Shown here piece after piece: positions 1-7,582 of a DNA stretch of 64,000 nt. The translations under genes were made by a program, and so were the position numbers. Numbering within the stretch: the first letter of the stretch is position 1; every line of letters starts with the position of its first letter. The stretch is from Loktanella gaetbuli (GTDB lineage Bacteria > Pseudomonadota > Alphaproteobacteria > Rhodobacterales > Rhodobacteraceae). The notes under the pieces were generated by a model, which saw only the letters and a program-made list of their open reading frames with translations, was not told the DNA's origin and searched no databases. The stretch covers positions 124,001 to 188,000 of the forward strand of contig NZ_JAJATZ010000006.1 of assembly GCF_020531945.1 (NCBI RefSeq), given 5' to 3'.

Positions 1-386
1 GCCTTGCGGCGCCGCAGGTCGGCGTGATGCAGCGCGTCATCACCATGGATTGCGTCAAGGAAGAGGGCGAGGATCCACGCCCCATGGTCCTGATCAATCC
101 GCGCGTGACATGGGCGAGCGAGGAGACGAGCAGCTATGAGGAAGGCTGTCTGTCGATCCCCGAGCAATACGCCGATGTCGAACGCCCGGCAGAGGTCGAG
201 GTCACATGGATGGACCTTGAGGGCGCCACGCAGTCCGAACGGTTCGGTGGCCTGTGGGCCACCTGTGTGCAGCACGAGATCGACCATCTGGATGGCAAGC
301 TGTTCATCGACTACCTGGGGTCGATGAAACGCCAGATGATTACGCGCAAGATGCAGAAGCTGAAACGCGAACGGGCGCGGGCATGA
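1..386 (+). CDS. def: Peptide deformylase, 5' end outside window
   Basis: Removes the N-terminal formyl group from nascent proteins in the cytoplasm. The reading frame is open from position 3, where it encodes LAAPQVGV, the end of deformylase motif 1 (GxGLAAPQ); the true start lies left of the window and 127 residues are visible. Motif 2 EGCLSIP and motif 3 HEIDHLDG (metal ligands Cys, His, His and catalytic Glu) are all intact, so this copy should be active. Its stop overlaps the ATG of the next deformylase (ATGA), which points to translational coupling in a three-gene tandem array. The in-frame GTG at 24 is inside the domain and is not the start. Confidence 0.96.
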   Translation, partial: LAAPQVGVMQRVITMDCVKEEGEDPRPMVLINPRVTWASEETSSYEEGCLSIPEQYADVERPAEVEVTWMDLEGATQSERFGGLWATCVQHEIDHLDGKLFIDYLGSMKRQMITRKMQKLKRERARA

Positions 387-838
387 TGCCGATCTTGCAG
401 GCCCCGCATCCGGGTCTGCGGGCGGTTTGCACGCCGGTTGCCGATTTCGATGACGGCCTGCGGGCCCTGACCGATGCGATGTTTGCCGCGATGTACGATG
501 CGCCGGGGCGCGGGCTTGCGGCACCTCAGGTCGGTGTGCTGTCGCGGGTATTCGTGATGGACTCTACCTGGAAAGATGCAGAGCCGCGTCCGATGGTGTT
601 CGTGAACCCGCAGATCGTGGATCGGTCCTCTGACAAGGCCGCGATCAGCGAGAGTTGTCTGTCGATCCCCGATCAGCCGGTTTCCGTGCCGCGCCCGGCC
701 TGGGTGACGCTGCGCTGGCAAGGGCTGGACGGTGTGGAACAGACCGACACATTCGAGGGAGTGGAGGCAGTCATCGTGCAGCACGAACGCGATCATCTGG
801 ACGGCATCTTGATCACCGACTACGCGGTGCAGGCGTGA
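383..838 (+). CDS. def: Peptide deformylase, second copy
   Basis: A second complete deformylase of 151 residues. The start chosen is the ATG at 383, which overlaps the previous stop; the ATG at 386 is equally possible, and the frame further upstream lies inside the previous gene. Motif 1 is GRGLAAPQVG (residues 42-51), motif 2 is ESCLSIP (Gly changed to Ser) and motif 3 is HERDHLDG with His134, Glu135 and His138, so the metal site and catalytic Glu remain. It shares the GTGA junction with the third copy. Paralogous deformylases with small motif-2 changes are common in alphaproteobacteria; activity is likely but may differ in substrate range. Confidence 0.93.
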   Translation: MMPILQAPHPGLRAVCTPVADFDDGLRALTDAMFAAMYDAPGRGLAAPQVGVLSRVFVMDSTWKDAEPRPMVFVNPQIVDRSSDKAAISESCLSIPDQPVSVPRPAWVTLRWQGLDGVEQTDTFEGVEAVIVQHERDHLDGILITDYAVQA

Positions 839-1329
839 CCCGGTCGGTCGTGCGCTGGCCGCACAAGGCGCTGCGGACACCCGCTGCCGATGTGTCCGAC
901 ATCACCGACGACATTCGCAGCATCTGGGACGACATGATCGCCGTGATGGAGGCGATGCCCGGCGTCGGACTAGCCGCCGTGCAGCTGGGTATCCCGCTGC
1001 GGCTGGCGGTCGTGGACGCCAGCACCGCGCGCGGGCAGGCCGTGCGCATGGCCAACCCCGAGATCCTGCACGCCAGTGTGGAACTGCGGGACCACGAGGA
1101 GGCTTCGCCCTGCCTGCCGGGTGTGAGTGCCGTGGTCAAACGTCCGCGTGCGGTGACGGTGCGGTTCCTGAACGCGGATGGCGCGGTGGAAGAGCGCGAT
1201 TTCGTCAGTCTCTGGGCCACGAGCGTGCAGCACCAGATCGATCACCTGGCGGGGCGCATGTATTTTGACCGGCTGGGTCGGGTCAAACGGGACATGCTGC
1301 TGAAACGTGTGGCCAAGCTGGGACGCTAG
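835..1329 (+). CDS. Deformylase-like protein, catalytic Glu replaced
   Basis: A 164-residue member of the deformylase family that starts at a GTG overlapping the previous stop (GTGA). The fold motifs are recognisable: GVGLAAVQLG (residues 43-52) for GLAAPQ, PCLPGV with Cys93 in the place of EGCLS, and HQIDHLAG with His133 and His137. The catalytic Glu of HExDH is Gln134 here, and the Gly-Cys-Leu-Ser context is also lost. In well-studied deformylases this Glu is required for hydrolysis, so the protein probably binds metal but has little or no deformylase activity. It may be a regulatory or binding paralogue. It is the last gene of the array. Confidence 0.88.
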   Translation: MTRSVVRWPHKALRTPAADVSDITDDIRSIWDDMIAVMEAMPGVGLAAVQLGIPLRLAVVDASTARGQAVRMANPEILHASVELRDHEEASPCLPGVSAVVKRPRAVTVRFLNADGAVEERDFVSLWATSVQHQIDHLAGRMYFDRLGRVKRDMLLKRVAKLGR

Positions 1330-1333
1330 CGGT

Positions 1334-1386
1334 GGGGGCGCTGCCCCCGGCTGCGCCTCCCCCGGAGTATTTTTGGCAAGATGATG
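1334..1386. repeat. Dispersed GC-hairpin/TATTTT element, copy A
   Basis: Lies in the 61-bp gap between the convergent deformylase array and trpA. It has a hairpin GGGGGC-GCT-GCCCCC (1334-1348), then a C-rich stretch, then GAGTATTTTTGGCAAGATGATG. Related copies occur at 3696, 24950, 28091 and 44017. It may work as a two-way terminator. Confidence 0.6.
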
Positions 1387-1390
1387 CGGA

Positions 1391-2182
1391 TTAGCCGCGG
1401 TGACAGCCGTCGGCCAGGGATTTGACGAAGGCGAGCACGTCGGCGACGCTTTCTCCGGCACCGATTTTTTCAACGATGGCAGAGCCTACGACAGCGCCGT
1501 CCGCGATGCTGGCGATGGATTCCGCAGCCTCGGGCGTCTTGATGCCAAAGCCCACGATCACGGGCAGGTCAGTGTGCGATTTGATGCGTGCGACCTCGGG
1601 GGCGACATCGGCGGACTGGGCCTCGGCGGTGCCGGTGATGCCGGTGACCGACACGTAGTAGACAAAACCGGATGTGTTGGTCAGCACCTTTGGCAGGCGC
1701 TTGTCGTCTGTGGTGGGGGTGGCGAGCCGGATGAAATTCAGCCCGGCCTTTTGTGCAGGAATGCAGAGTTCGTCGTCTTCTTCCGGTGGCAGATCGACGA
1801 TGATGAGGCCGTCGATCCCCGCCTCACGGGCCTGAGCGAGAAATGTATCCACGCCGCGCGAGTAGATCGGGTTGTAGTAGCCCATCATCACGATCGGGGT
1901 GGTGTCGTCGGTCTGCCGCAGGGTGCGGGCGATTTCTAGTGTCTTGTCCAGTGTCATGTGCTGGGCCAAAGCGCGCTGACCGGCCAGCTGGATCGTGGTG
2001 CCGTCAGCCATCGGGTCGGTGAATGGCAGCCCCAGTTCGATGATGTCGACGCCGGCACCGGGCAGACCCTGCACGATTTCGAGAGAGGTTTCGAAGGTCG
2101 GATCACCGGCCATCACATAGGCGACAAAGGCCTTGCGGTTCTGAGCGCGGAGCTGGGCGAATTTGGCGTCGATCCGGGACAT
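1391..2182 (-). CDS. trpA: Tryptophan synthase alpha subunit
   Basis: Cleaves indole-3-glycerol phosphate to indole and glyceraldehyde 3-phosphate, the first half-reaction of tryptophan synthase, with TrpB as partner. The 263-residue length is normal for the family. The catalytic residues are visible as Glu49 (DIIELGLPF) and Asp60 (DPMADG), and the phosphate-binding region appears near VGFGIKTPE and GAVVGSAIV. No trpB lies next to it within the window, so the subunits are encoded apart unless trpB is out of view. The start ATG at 2182 follows a GGAG-like site. Confidence 0.97.
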   Translation of the reverse strand: MSRIDAKFAQLRAQNRKAFVAYVMAGDPTFETSLEIVQGLPGAGVDIIELGLPFTDPMADGTTIQLAGQRALAQHMTLDKTLEIARTLRQTDDTTPIVMMGYYNPIYSRGVDTFLAQAREAGIDGLIIVDLPPEEDDELCIPAQKAGLNFIRLATPTTDDKRLPKVLTNTSGFVYYVSVTGITGTAEAQSADVAPEVARIKSHTDLPVIVGFGIKTPEAAESIASIADGAVVGSAIVEKIGAGESVADVLAFVKSLADGCHRG

Positions 2183-2285
2183 GTGGCAGGCTCCTGTAGC
2201 GGGGTCGCGGATTACTGCCAGTGCAGGGCGCGGTTTGCAATGGGGCAGGGGGTGAAATGACGCGGGAGGGGCCTATGTGTGACCC

Positions 2286-2471
2286 ATGAATTATTTGCTC
2301 GCCTTGTTGCTCCCGCCCCTCTCGATCCTGCTGGCCGGTCGGCCATTCATCGGGATCATCGTGTTTTTCATCTGGATCCCGGCACTGCTGTTTTCGGGCG
2401 GCCTGACCCACCCGATGTTCATCATCCTTGCCTGGTTGCTGATCTACGAGGGACGCAATCGCGCGGCCTGA
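2286..2471 (+). CDS. YqaE/Pmp3-like small membrane protein
   Basis: A 61-residue, very hydrophobic protein with two predicted membrane segments (about residues 3-20 and 24-52). The opening MNYLLALLLPPLSILLAG matches the LLxxxLPPLxxxL signature of the YqaE/Pmp3 family, small inner-membrane proteins linked in other organisms to stress and membrane potential. It ends with a short basic tail, EGRNRAA. It stands alone between trpA and ychF, divergent from trpA. The region between the two starts (2183-2285) must hold both promoters. The family assignment rests on the N-terminal motif only. Confidence 0.7.
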   Translation: MNYLLALLLPPLSILLAGRPFIGIIVFFIWIPALLFSGGLTHPMFIILAWLLIYEGRNRAA

Positions 2472-2533
2472 CCTCTTGAGTCTGCCACCGGGGACGACTA
2501 GACGCGCGGGTGCACTGTCACAGGAGATGCGTC

Positions 2534-3631
2534 ATGGGCTTCAAGATGGGAATTGTCGGTCTGCCGAACGTCGGTAAATCGACCCTGTTCAATGCGCTGA
2601 CGCGCACGGCGGCGGCGCAGGCCGCGAATTTTCCGTTCTGCACGATCGAACCGAATGTCGGTGATGTGGCAGTGCCTGACGCGCGGCTGGACACGCTGGC
2701 CCGGATCGCAGGGTCCAAGCAGATCATCCCGACGCGCATGACCTTTGTCGATATCGCGGGTCTGGTGAAGGGCGCGTCCAAGGGAGAGGGGCTGGGCAAC
2801 CAGTTTCTGGCAAACATCCGTGAATGCGATGCCATTGCGCATGTGCTGCGGTGCTTTGAGGATGACGACATCACCCATGTCGAGGGACGTGTCGATCCCG
2901 TCGAAGATGCGGCCGTGATCGAGACCGAGCTGATGCTGGCCGATCTGGAGAGCATCGAAAAGCGTCTGGCCGGCCTTGTGCGCAAGGTGCGCGGTGGCGA
3001 CAAGGAGGCGGTTCAGCAGGAGCGCCTGCTGAAGGCCGCGCAGGCAGTGCTGGAAGACGGACGGCCCGCACGGGTGGTCGCGGTTGATGCCGATGATGCC
3101 AAGGCGTGGCGGATGCTGCAGTTGCTGACGACGAAGCCTGTTCTGTATGTCTGCAATGTCGAAGAAGAGAGTGCCGGTGCCGGCAACAGCCAGTCCGCGC
3201 GTGTGGCCGAGATGGCGGCGGCGCAGGGCAACAGTCACGTCGTGATTTCGGCCCGGATCGAGGAAGAGATCAGCCAGCTGGAGGCCGAGGAAGCCGAGAT
3301 GTTCCTGTCCGAGATGGGGTTGGACGAAGCGGGTCTGGACCGGTTGATCCGGGCGGGATATGCGCTGCTGCACCTTCAGACCTATTTCACGGTTGGCCCC
3401 AAGGAGGCGCGCGCCTGGACGATTCCGGAAGGCACCTCTGCGCCCAAGGCCGCTGGCGTCATCCATGGCGATTTCGAGCGCGGCTTCATTCGGGCCGAGA
3501 CCATTGCCTATGACGATTTCGTGGCCCTTGGGGGCGAACAGCCCGCCAAGGAGGCAGGCAAGATGCGTGCCGAAGGCAAGTCATATGTCGTCAAGGACGG
3601 CGACGTGCTGCATTTTCTGTTCAACACCTGA
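2534..3631 (+). CDS. ychF: Redox-regulated ATPase / ribosome-binding GTPase-like YchF
   Basis: An Obg-family P-loop protein of 365 residues; family members (YchF/OLA1) bind the ribosome and hydrolyse ATP in preference to GTP. The G1 loop GLPNVGKST is at residues 9-17, the G3 region DIAGLVKGASKGEGLGN follows, and the guanine-specifying NKxD is replaced by NVEE, as is usual in this family. The C-terminal TGS domain is visible (YFTVGPKEARAWTI, GVIHGDFERGFIRAE). The ATG at 2534 was chosen over an in-frame ATG at 2510 because AGGAG sits just upstream at 2522-2526 and the family starts MGFKxGIVGLPNVGKS. Confidence 0.97.
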   Translation: MGFKMGIVGLPNVGKSTLFNALTRTAAAQAANFPFCTIEPNVGDVAVPDARLDTLARIAGSKQIIPTRMTFVDIAGLVKGASKGEGLGNQFLANIRECDAIAHVLRCFEDDDITHVEGRVDPVEDAAVIETELMLADLESIEKRLAGLVRKVRGGDKEAVQQERLLKAAQAVLEDGRPARVVAVDADDAKAWRMLQLLTTKPVLYVCNVEEESAGAGNSQSARVAEMAAAQGNSHVVISARIEEEISQLEAEEAEMFLSEMGLDEAGLDRLIRAGYALLHLQTYFTVGPKEARAWTIPEGTSAPKAAGVIHGDFERGFIRAETIAYDDFVALGGEQPAKEAGKMRAEGKSYVVKDGDVLHFLFNT

Positions 3632-3641
3632 TGTCGGCGAG

Positions 3642-3693
3642 GTCAGGATTTTCGCGAAAATCCTGACGGGGCCGATTTTTCGCGAAAAATCGG
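3642..3693. repeat. Pair of TTTTCGCGAAAA-centred palindromes
   Basis: Two perfect palindromes follow the ychF stop: 3642-3667 (26 bp) and 3672-3693 (22 bp). Both have a TTTTCGCGAAAA core but different outer arms. Their centres (3654/3655 and 3682/3683) are 28 bp apart. The same design with different arms and the same 28-bp spacing is found at 21823-21873. It may be a terminator or a protein-binding site. Confidence 0.7.
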
Positions 3694-3695
3694 GT

Positions 3696-3741
3696 GGGGG
3701 CGCTGCCCCCATGCCCCCGGGATATTTTCAACCAGAAGAAG
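3696..3741. repeat. Dispersed GC-hairpin/TATTTT element, copy B
   Basis: Hairpin GGGGGC-GCT-GCCCCC (3696-3710), then CCCCCGGGATATTTTC and ACCAGAAGAAG. Its distal end overlaps the last codons of the minus-strand UdgX gene and supplies that gene's Ser-Ser-Ser-Gly-stop tail. Confidence 0.6.
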
Positions 3742-5158
3742 ACAGTGCGGCGAGGTGGTTTGTGGCCGCGCGCAGGTCTTGTGTAAACGCCGTTTCAGCG
3801 GCCGCGCTTTCGTGGTCGGGCAGGCGGAGCAGGTAGGATGGATGGACGGTCACAAAGATCGGTGTGCCGTCCGGGGCCGCCTCGATCTGGCCACGTCTTT
3901 TCAGCAGGCCGTTCCCGTCGCCTGTCAGGCTGGCAAGTGCGGTCGCACCCAGCGCGAGGATGAGTTTCGGTTTGACCAAGGCCCGTTCGGTATCGAGCCA
4001 GAATTTGCAATGCTGTACCTCTGACCTGTTCGGGTTCTGGTGGATGCGGCGTTTGGTGCCGTGTTTGAATTTGAAGTGTTTGACTGCGTTGGTCACGAAG
4101 GCCGCGTCGCGGTCGAGACCTGCCTGAGCTGCGAGGCGGTCGAACAATTGGCCTGCCGGGCCGACAAAGGGCTGGCCCAGGCTGTCCTCGGCGTCGCCGG
4201 GCTGTTCGCCGACGATCATCAATGCGGCATCGCGCGGTCCGGTTCCGGGGACAACCTGGGTTGCGGGGCCATGCAGTGGGCAGCGGGTGCATGTCTGCAA
4301 GCCAGCGTCGAGCAGGTTCCAGGACGCAGGCTGCGGTGTTTCGTTCAGCTGTTCGCGGATACGGGCGACGCGGGCGGGGGCCAGTGTCGGTGCCGCCTCG
4401 GCCATTTCGCGGACGCGGGCCTCGGCATTGGCGATCATGTCGGGGATGTGCTGCGCCTCTGGCATGTTTTTCCAGTATTTGCGCGGCATCTCTGACGTCA
4501 TGGCTTTGACCTTCAACCGGGCGGGGTTGAAGATATTCTTGAAATAGGTGCCCCACAGCTCCTCTGCCGCGTCGTCGGGCAGGTCGGGTTTTTCCCGACC
4601 GGGATGAAAGGTGAGTTTGCCGTTGTTGAAGTCGGCAGTGACGTCTGGGGTCACGATCATCCAGTCCATGTCGGCAAAGCGGCGGGCGAAGAAGGGCGCG
4701 TTGGGTTCGAGCGTATGGTGTGTGGGTTCGAACCATGCGGCAAAGCTGCGGCGCGGCCCGCCGGTGCGCAGGTCGCGGAACCGGACAAACGCGCGCATCT
4801 TGTGTTTGCAGCGGTGCACGGCCTTTTCCATCTGGCGCAATTTCGCCAGATCGGCGTCGGCGCGGTCGGTCATCAGCCCCTTGTCGAGGCGTAGCCGCCA
4901 GAGCATGGCGTAGAGCCGCGCAAAACGTTGCGGATCATTGTGCCAGACAACCCATTTGGCCATTTCGACGAAATCGGCAGGCACCTTGACGGTGCCGCGC
5001 ACGACGGGTGCGGGCAGGTCTGTGGCGAACAATTCACCCTCGCCGTTGTCGTAGTTCCACAGGATATCCTCGGGCGGGGTGCGGGCGGCCAGGCAGGCGC
5101 GGGCCGCATCGCGCCAGGCGTCCCAGGTGCCGATGCGGGGCAGGGGAATCGTCAGCAT
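3728..5158 (-). CDS. DUF4130 - UdgX-type uracil-DNA binding protein
   Basis: A 476-residue, two-part protein. Residues 1 to about 270 match the DUF4130 domain found next to radical SAM DNA-repair proteins. Residues of about 280-470 form a uracil-DNA glycosylase superfamily domain with CTRC (290-293, likely cluster ligands), GEQPGD (317-322), KRRIH (369-373) and HPSYLLR (439-445). KRRIH is the hallmark of UdgX, in which the His bonds covalently to the abasic site left by uracil excision; here it would be His373. The ATG shares one base with the stop of the upstream radical SAM gene (TGATG), so the two are coupled. A role in repair or processing of modified or deaminated DNA is inferred. Confidence 0.9.
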   Translation of the reverse strand: MLTIPLPRIGTWDAWRDAARACLAARTPPEDILWNYDNGEGELFATDLPAPVVRGTVKVPADFVEMAKWVVWHNDPQRFARLYAMLWRLRLDKGLMTDRADADLAKLRQMEKAVHRCKHKMRAFVRFRDLRTGGPRRSFAAWFEPTHHTLEPNAPFFARRFADMDWMIVTPDVTADFNNGKLTFHPGREKPDLPDDAAEELWGTYFKNIFNPARLKVKAMTSEMPRKYWKNMPEAQHIPDMIANAEARVREMAEAAPTLAPARVARIREQLNETPQPASWNLLDAGLQTCTRCPLHGPATQVVPGTGPRDAALMIVGEQPGDAEDSLGQPFVGPAGQLFDRLAAQAGLDRDAAFVTNAVKHFKFKHGTKRRIHQNPNRSEVQHCKFWLDTERALVKPKLILALGATALASLTGDGNGLLKRRGQIEAAPDGTPIFVTVHPSYLLRLPDHESAAAETAFTQDLRAATNHLAALSSSG

Positions 5159-6390
5159 CAGAAGAGTGACAGCTGTTCCGGTGGCGGGGCAAAGCGGGCG
5201 CGCAGCGTGTCGCTGTCGGTCAGCCCGCCGGGGGTCCAGTCGGCGCAGGTGATGAACGCCTGCGCCTTTTTCAGCGAGGCACCGAGCCGCAGCAGGTCGT
5301 CATAGCGCAGCGTGCGATGGCGGCGGGTGGTCAGGATGCGGTGCACGGTTTTGGTGCCGAAGCCGGGGACGCGCAGCAGCATTTCGCGCGGGGCCGTGTT
5401 CACATCCAGCGGGAAATGATCGCGGTTGCGCAGGGCCCAGGCGAGTTTGGGATCAACCTCCAGGTCGAGATTGCCGTCCTTGGCGGTGGAGGTGATTTCG
5501 TTCACGCCAAAACCGTAGAACCGCATCAGCCAATCCGCCTGATAGAGGCGGTGTTCGCGCATCAGGGGTGGTTTGATCAGTGGCAGCTTTGCCGTGGCAT
5601 CGGGGATCGGGGAAAAGGCGGAGTAGTAGACGCGGCGTAGTTTGTAATCGGCATAGAGTCCGGTGGACCGCGTCAGGATCGTCGCATCGGTGGCCCCGTC
5701 CGCGCCAACGATCATCTGCGTGCTTTGCCCGGCGGGGGCGAATTTCGGCGGTCGTTTGCCGGTGTGGCTGCGGTCCTTGGATGCGGCGTGGTGCTGGCGC
5801 ACGCCGCCCATCGCGGCACGGATCGTGACCGGGTTCTTTTCGGGGGCAAAGGCCTGCACGGCACGGTCGGTCGGCAGTTCGACGTTGATCGACAAGCGGT
5901 CGGCGTGGCGGCCCGCCTCCTCGATCAGTTTGGGGTCGGCGTCGGGAATGGTTTTCAGGTGGATATAGCCGCGAAAGTTTTCGACCTCGCGCAGGCGCTG
6001 CGCGATGCGGACCATCTCGCCCATGGTGTCGTCGGGGTTGCGCACCACGCCGGACGACAAAAACAGCCCCTCGATATAGTTGCGACGGTAGAATTCGAGG
6101 GTCAACTGCACCACCTCGTCCACCGAGAACCGCGCGCGCGGGACGTTGGAGGACACGCGGTTCACGCAATAGGCGCAATCGTAGATGCAGAAATTCGTCA
6201 TCAGGATTTTCAGCAGGCTGATGCAGCGGCCGTCCGGGGCATAGGCATGGCAGATGCCGGACCCTTCGGTGCTGCCCAGCCCCTTGCCGTCGCGGCTGTC
6301 GCGGCGGGTCGTGCCGGAGGATGCGCATGACGCGTCATAACGCGCCGCGTCCGAGAGAATCGCCAGTTTCTGATCCAGTGTCATAGCCAT
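5158..6390 (-). CDS. Putative DNA modification/repair radical SAM protein
   Basis: A radical SAM enzyme of about 410 residues. The cluster motif CIYDCAYC (CxxxCxxC) follows a conserved N-terminal stretch, YDASCASSG, that is typical of the radical SAM family paired with DUF4130/UDG proteins. A helix-hairpin-helix DNA-binding motif is visible near the C-terminus (LLRVPGFGTKTVHRI). The substrate is unknown. ATG 6390 (MAMTLDQK) was chosen; 6384 is also possible, and the open frame to 6537 would run into the divergent lacI-type gene. It is upstream of and overlaps the UdgX gene by one base. Together they suggest a two-step reaction on a DNA base, but this is inference. Confidence 0.9.
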   Translation of the reverse strand: MAMTLDQKLAILSDAARYDASCASSGTTRRDSRDGKGLGSTEGSGICHAYAPDGRCISLLKILMTNFCIYDCAYCVNRVSSNVPRARFSVDEVVQLTLEFYRRNYIEGLFLSSGVVRNPDDTMGEMVRIAQRLREVENFRGYIHLKTIPDADPKLIEEAGRHADRLSINVELPTDRAVQAFAPEKNPVTIRAAMGGVRQHHAASKDRSHTGKRPPKFAPAGQSTQMIVGADGATDATILTRSTGLYADYKLRRVYYSAFSPIPDATAKLPLIKPPLMREHRLYQADWLMRFYGFGVNEITSTAKDGNLDLEVDPKLAWALRNRDHFPLDVNTAPREMLLRVPGFGTKTVHRILTTRRHRTLRYDDLLRLGASLKKAQAFITCADWTPGGLTDSDTLRARFAPPPEQLSLF

Positions 6391-6488
6391 GTGTTCTTGA
6401 TACGTTCTCATCACTGGTCGGGCAAGGGGCATTCCCTGCGACTGATCGCGCCGCTTGCAACTGTGGGGCGGGGTGGGGATGATACGGC

Positions 6489-7511
6489 ATGGTAACGTTA
6501 AAAGACATTTCGCGTGATCTGGGGCTGTCGGTAACACAGGTCAGTCGCGCCCTGGGCGATCACACGGATGTGAACCCCCAGACAAAGCAGCGCGTGCGCG
6601 CGGCGGCGGACCGGCTGGGCTATCGACCCAATGCCGTTGCCCGTGGGCTCAAGACCGGTCGGTCCGGGATTGTCGCGATGGTGGTGTCCGGCACGCGCAG
6701 CCCCGAGGTCAGCGCCCATTTGCTGGAAATCGTGATGGGGTTGTCGGCCGAGTTTTCGCGAATCGGTTTGCGGTTCGTCCTGCATGTGGCGCAGCCCGAC
6801 GAGGACACCGCGCAACTGCATGAGGATCTGTTTCTGGCAGGTGGTATCGACGGGTTCATCGTCATCAGCCCGCAGCGCCAGGATCCCCGCATCAAGGCCC
6901 TGCGACGGTTGGGGGCGGCATTCGTGGTGCATGGGCGTGATCCGGACCAGCGCCATGTGCACGTGGACATCGACAATTACGGCGTAGGCTACCGGCTGGC
7001 GGATCATCTGCTGGCGCGCGGACACCGGCGAATCGCGTTCCTGACCGCTGGGGACCATACGTTTTTCTCGCAGGAACGGGTGCGTGGATTGCGGCAGGCC
7101 TATGCTGACAGAGGGCTTGATTGTGCAGCGGCACAGGTGATCGGCATGCCGATGATCGCGCCTGAAGGATATCGCGCAACGCGGGACCTGTTGTCGCAAA
7201 CACAACCACCGACGGCCATCATCGCGGGCAACACCATGCTGGCACGCGGGGTCTATGCCGCTGCGGCTGAGTGCAACGTCGCGATCCCTGACCGATTGTC
7301 CGTGATCACCCATGACGACGGGCTGGACCTGTTCGGCACCGATACATTTGATCCGCCCCTGGGAGGAACGATTTCACCTTTGTCTGATGCCTGGGTCAGT
7401 GTCGCGCGGACTTTGCAAAACATGATTGCTGCACAAAATGATGGGTTGATGGAATGCATATTACCGTTAGGGTTTAGGGAAGGCGGTTCGATTCAGTCAG
7501 TTTTAGATTGA
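6489..7511 (+). CDS. LacI-family transcriptional regulator of the glucoside operon
   Basis: A 340-residue LacI/GalR-type repressor. The N-terminal helix-turn-helix is at residues 3-24 (TLKDISRDLGLSVTQVSRAL), followed by the hinge helix region NAVARGLKTGRSG and a periplasmic-binding-protein-like sugar-sensing domain. It lies directly upstream of an alpha-glucoside type ABC transporter, and a perfect LacI-type palindrome sits in the 71 bp between them, so it very likely controls that operon (compare AglR of rhizobia). Its start is close to and divergent from the radical SAM gene. The inducer is not visible from sequence. Confidence 0.93.
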   Translation: MVTLKDISRDLGLSVTQVSRALGDHTDVNPQTKQRVRAAADRLGYRPNAVARGLKTGRSGIVAMVVSGTRSPEVSAHLLEIVMGLSAEFSRIGLRFVLHVAQPDEDTAQLHEDLFLAGGIDGFIVISPQRQDPRIKALRRLGAAFVVHGRDPDQRHVHVDIDNYGVGYRLADHLLARGHRRIAFLTAGDHTFFSQERVRGLRQAYADRGLDCAAAQVIGMPMIAPEGYRATRDLLSQTQPPTAIIAGNTMLARGVYAAAAECNVAIPDRLSVITHDDGLDLFGTDTFDPPLGGTISPLSDAWVSVARTLQNMIAAQNDGLMECILPLGFREGGSIQSVLD

Positions 7512-7536
7512 CGGCATACGCAGAATTTGCCCTAAA

Positions 7537-7552
7537 TCCGAAACGTTTCGGA
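7537..7552. promoter_or_regulatory. LacI-type operator
   Basis: Perfect 16-bp palindrome TCCGAAACGTTTCGGA with the central CG and AAACGTTT core usual for LacI-family operators. It lies 31 bp before the binding-protein start and just after the regulator's stop, so it is the likely repressor site for the transporter operon. Confidence 0.85.
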
Positions 7553-7582
7553 AAAGACAAACTGTTATCTGGGAGGATATCA

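Noticed and set aside
2498..3466. 322-codon minus-strand frame opposite ychF
   Set aside because: Antisense to a universally conserved gene and without protein-family features.
6493..6500. TAACGTTA palindrome at the start of the LacI-type gene as an autoregulatory operator
   Set aside because: Only 8 bp, lies within the first codons, and does not match the strong operator at 7537.
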